This document shows, in pieces, positions 5,808 through 6,040 of a DNA stretch of 6,040 nucleotides. A model generated the notes under the pieces. The model was not told where the DNA came from. It saw only the letters and a program-made list of their open reading frames with translations, and made no database searches. This DNA is from Actinomycetota bacterium. GTDB lineage: Bacteria; Actinomycetota; Acidimicrobiia; Acidimicrobiales; Ilumatobacteraceae. A program made the translations under genes and the position numbers. Each line of letters opens with the position of its first letter. Positions within the stretch are counted from its first letter, which is position 1. The DNA lies in assembly GCA_005787025.1 (NCBI GenBank), contig SYCH01000166.1:1-6040 (forward strand), in the 5' to 3' direction.

Positions 5808-6040
5808 ATGGGCACCGTTCGCCGCCACACCTTCATCGACGCGTCCGCCGACGCCGTGTGGTCGCTGGTCGGTGATCCGGCCCGTTTGCACGAGTGGTTC
5901 CCCATCGTCGGTTGCGAGGTGAAGGGCGACAAACGCTGGATCGACCTCGCCGGCGGCCTGCGATTCGAGGAGGACATCGTCACCCTCGACCACGACCTGC
6001 GACGTTTCCAGTACTCGATCGTCAACAACCCGATCATCAA
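5808..6040 (+). CDS. SRPBCC (START/polyketide cyclase-like) superfamily protein (partial, C terminus off the right edge)
   Basis: Seventy-seven codons are visible before the window ends. The N terminus matches the start of the helix-grip fold of the SRPBCC superfamily: a first strand (RRHTFIDA, residues 5-12), then the characteristic SADAVWSLVGDPARLHEWFP (13-32), which is the A-x-x-V-W-x-x-V-x-D-x-x-x-x-x-x-W-x-P pattern of Polyketide_cyc2-like proteins. Strands with a WIDLAGG turn (44-50) follow. Such proteins bind hydrophobic ligands in a cavity; most small ones have no known function. The gene is divergent from the transporter operon and has no demonstrable link to it. The ATG at 5808 has no strong Shine-Dalgarno sequence, and the TAGAGT box seven bases upstream suggests a leaderless transcript. 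The ligand cannot be inferred. Confidence 0.82.
   Translation, partial: MGTVRRHTFIDASADAVWSLVGDPARLHEWFPIVGCEVKGDKRWIDLAGGLRFEEDIVTLDHDLRRFQYSIVNNPII

Noticed and set aside
5681..6040. Upstream extension of the permease frame to the right edge
   Set aside because: The extra 120 residues lack membrane or permease character, are Arg/Ser-rich, and overlap the divergent SRPBCC gene, which has a clear protein family pattern in its own frame.

Overview
The window is high-GC DNA with actinobacterial-type codon use. Three co-directional minus-strand genes form a tightly packed operon. A divergent plus-strand gene is cut by the right edge. The protein style (Liv-type cassettes with an LSTGTRR signature, and a binding protein with an NGG..GVTA entry segment) suggests an actinomycete, perhaps of the Acidimicrobiia. 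That assignment is an inference from recalled family resemblance, not a database result.

Layout, in transcription order on the minus strand. (1) 5680..3659 is one polypeptide joining a LivH-type and a LivM-type permease of the branched-chain amino acid (HAAT) ABC importer family. (2) 3662..732 overlaps gene 1 by ATGA. It is a 976-residue protein with a complete 12-helix-like major facilitator (MFS) transporter at its N terminus, then a LivF-type ATPase, then a LivG-type ATPase. (3) 729..<1 starts 2 nt after gene 2. It is the N-terminal part of a Liv-type extracellular substrate-binding protein that is membrane-anchored and not a lipoprotein. The five-gene LivFGHMJ layout is thus compressed into three genes, with a secondary transporter fused to the ATPases. 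Strong Shine-Dalgarno sequences lie inside the end of each preceding gene, which points to translational coupling and coordinated stoichiometry.

The 127-bp divergent intergenic region (5681..5807) holds a spaced direct repeat in the operon leader, a 7-codon upstream reading frame ending across the TTG start proposed for gene 1, and a candidate leaderless promoter for the plus-strand SRPBCC-domain gene at 5808.

The main point of interest is the MFS-LivF-LivG fusion beside an intact LivH-LivM permease. The ABC importer already has its membrane domains, so the MFS part is an additional transport or anchoring module. The transported substrate cannot be determined from this window. No RNA gene, mobile element, CRISPR array or convincing terminator was seen, and no gene-free stretch exceeds 300 bases.
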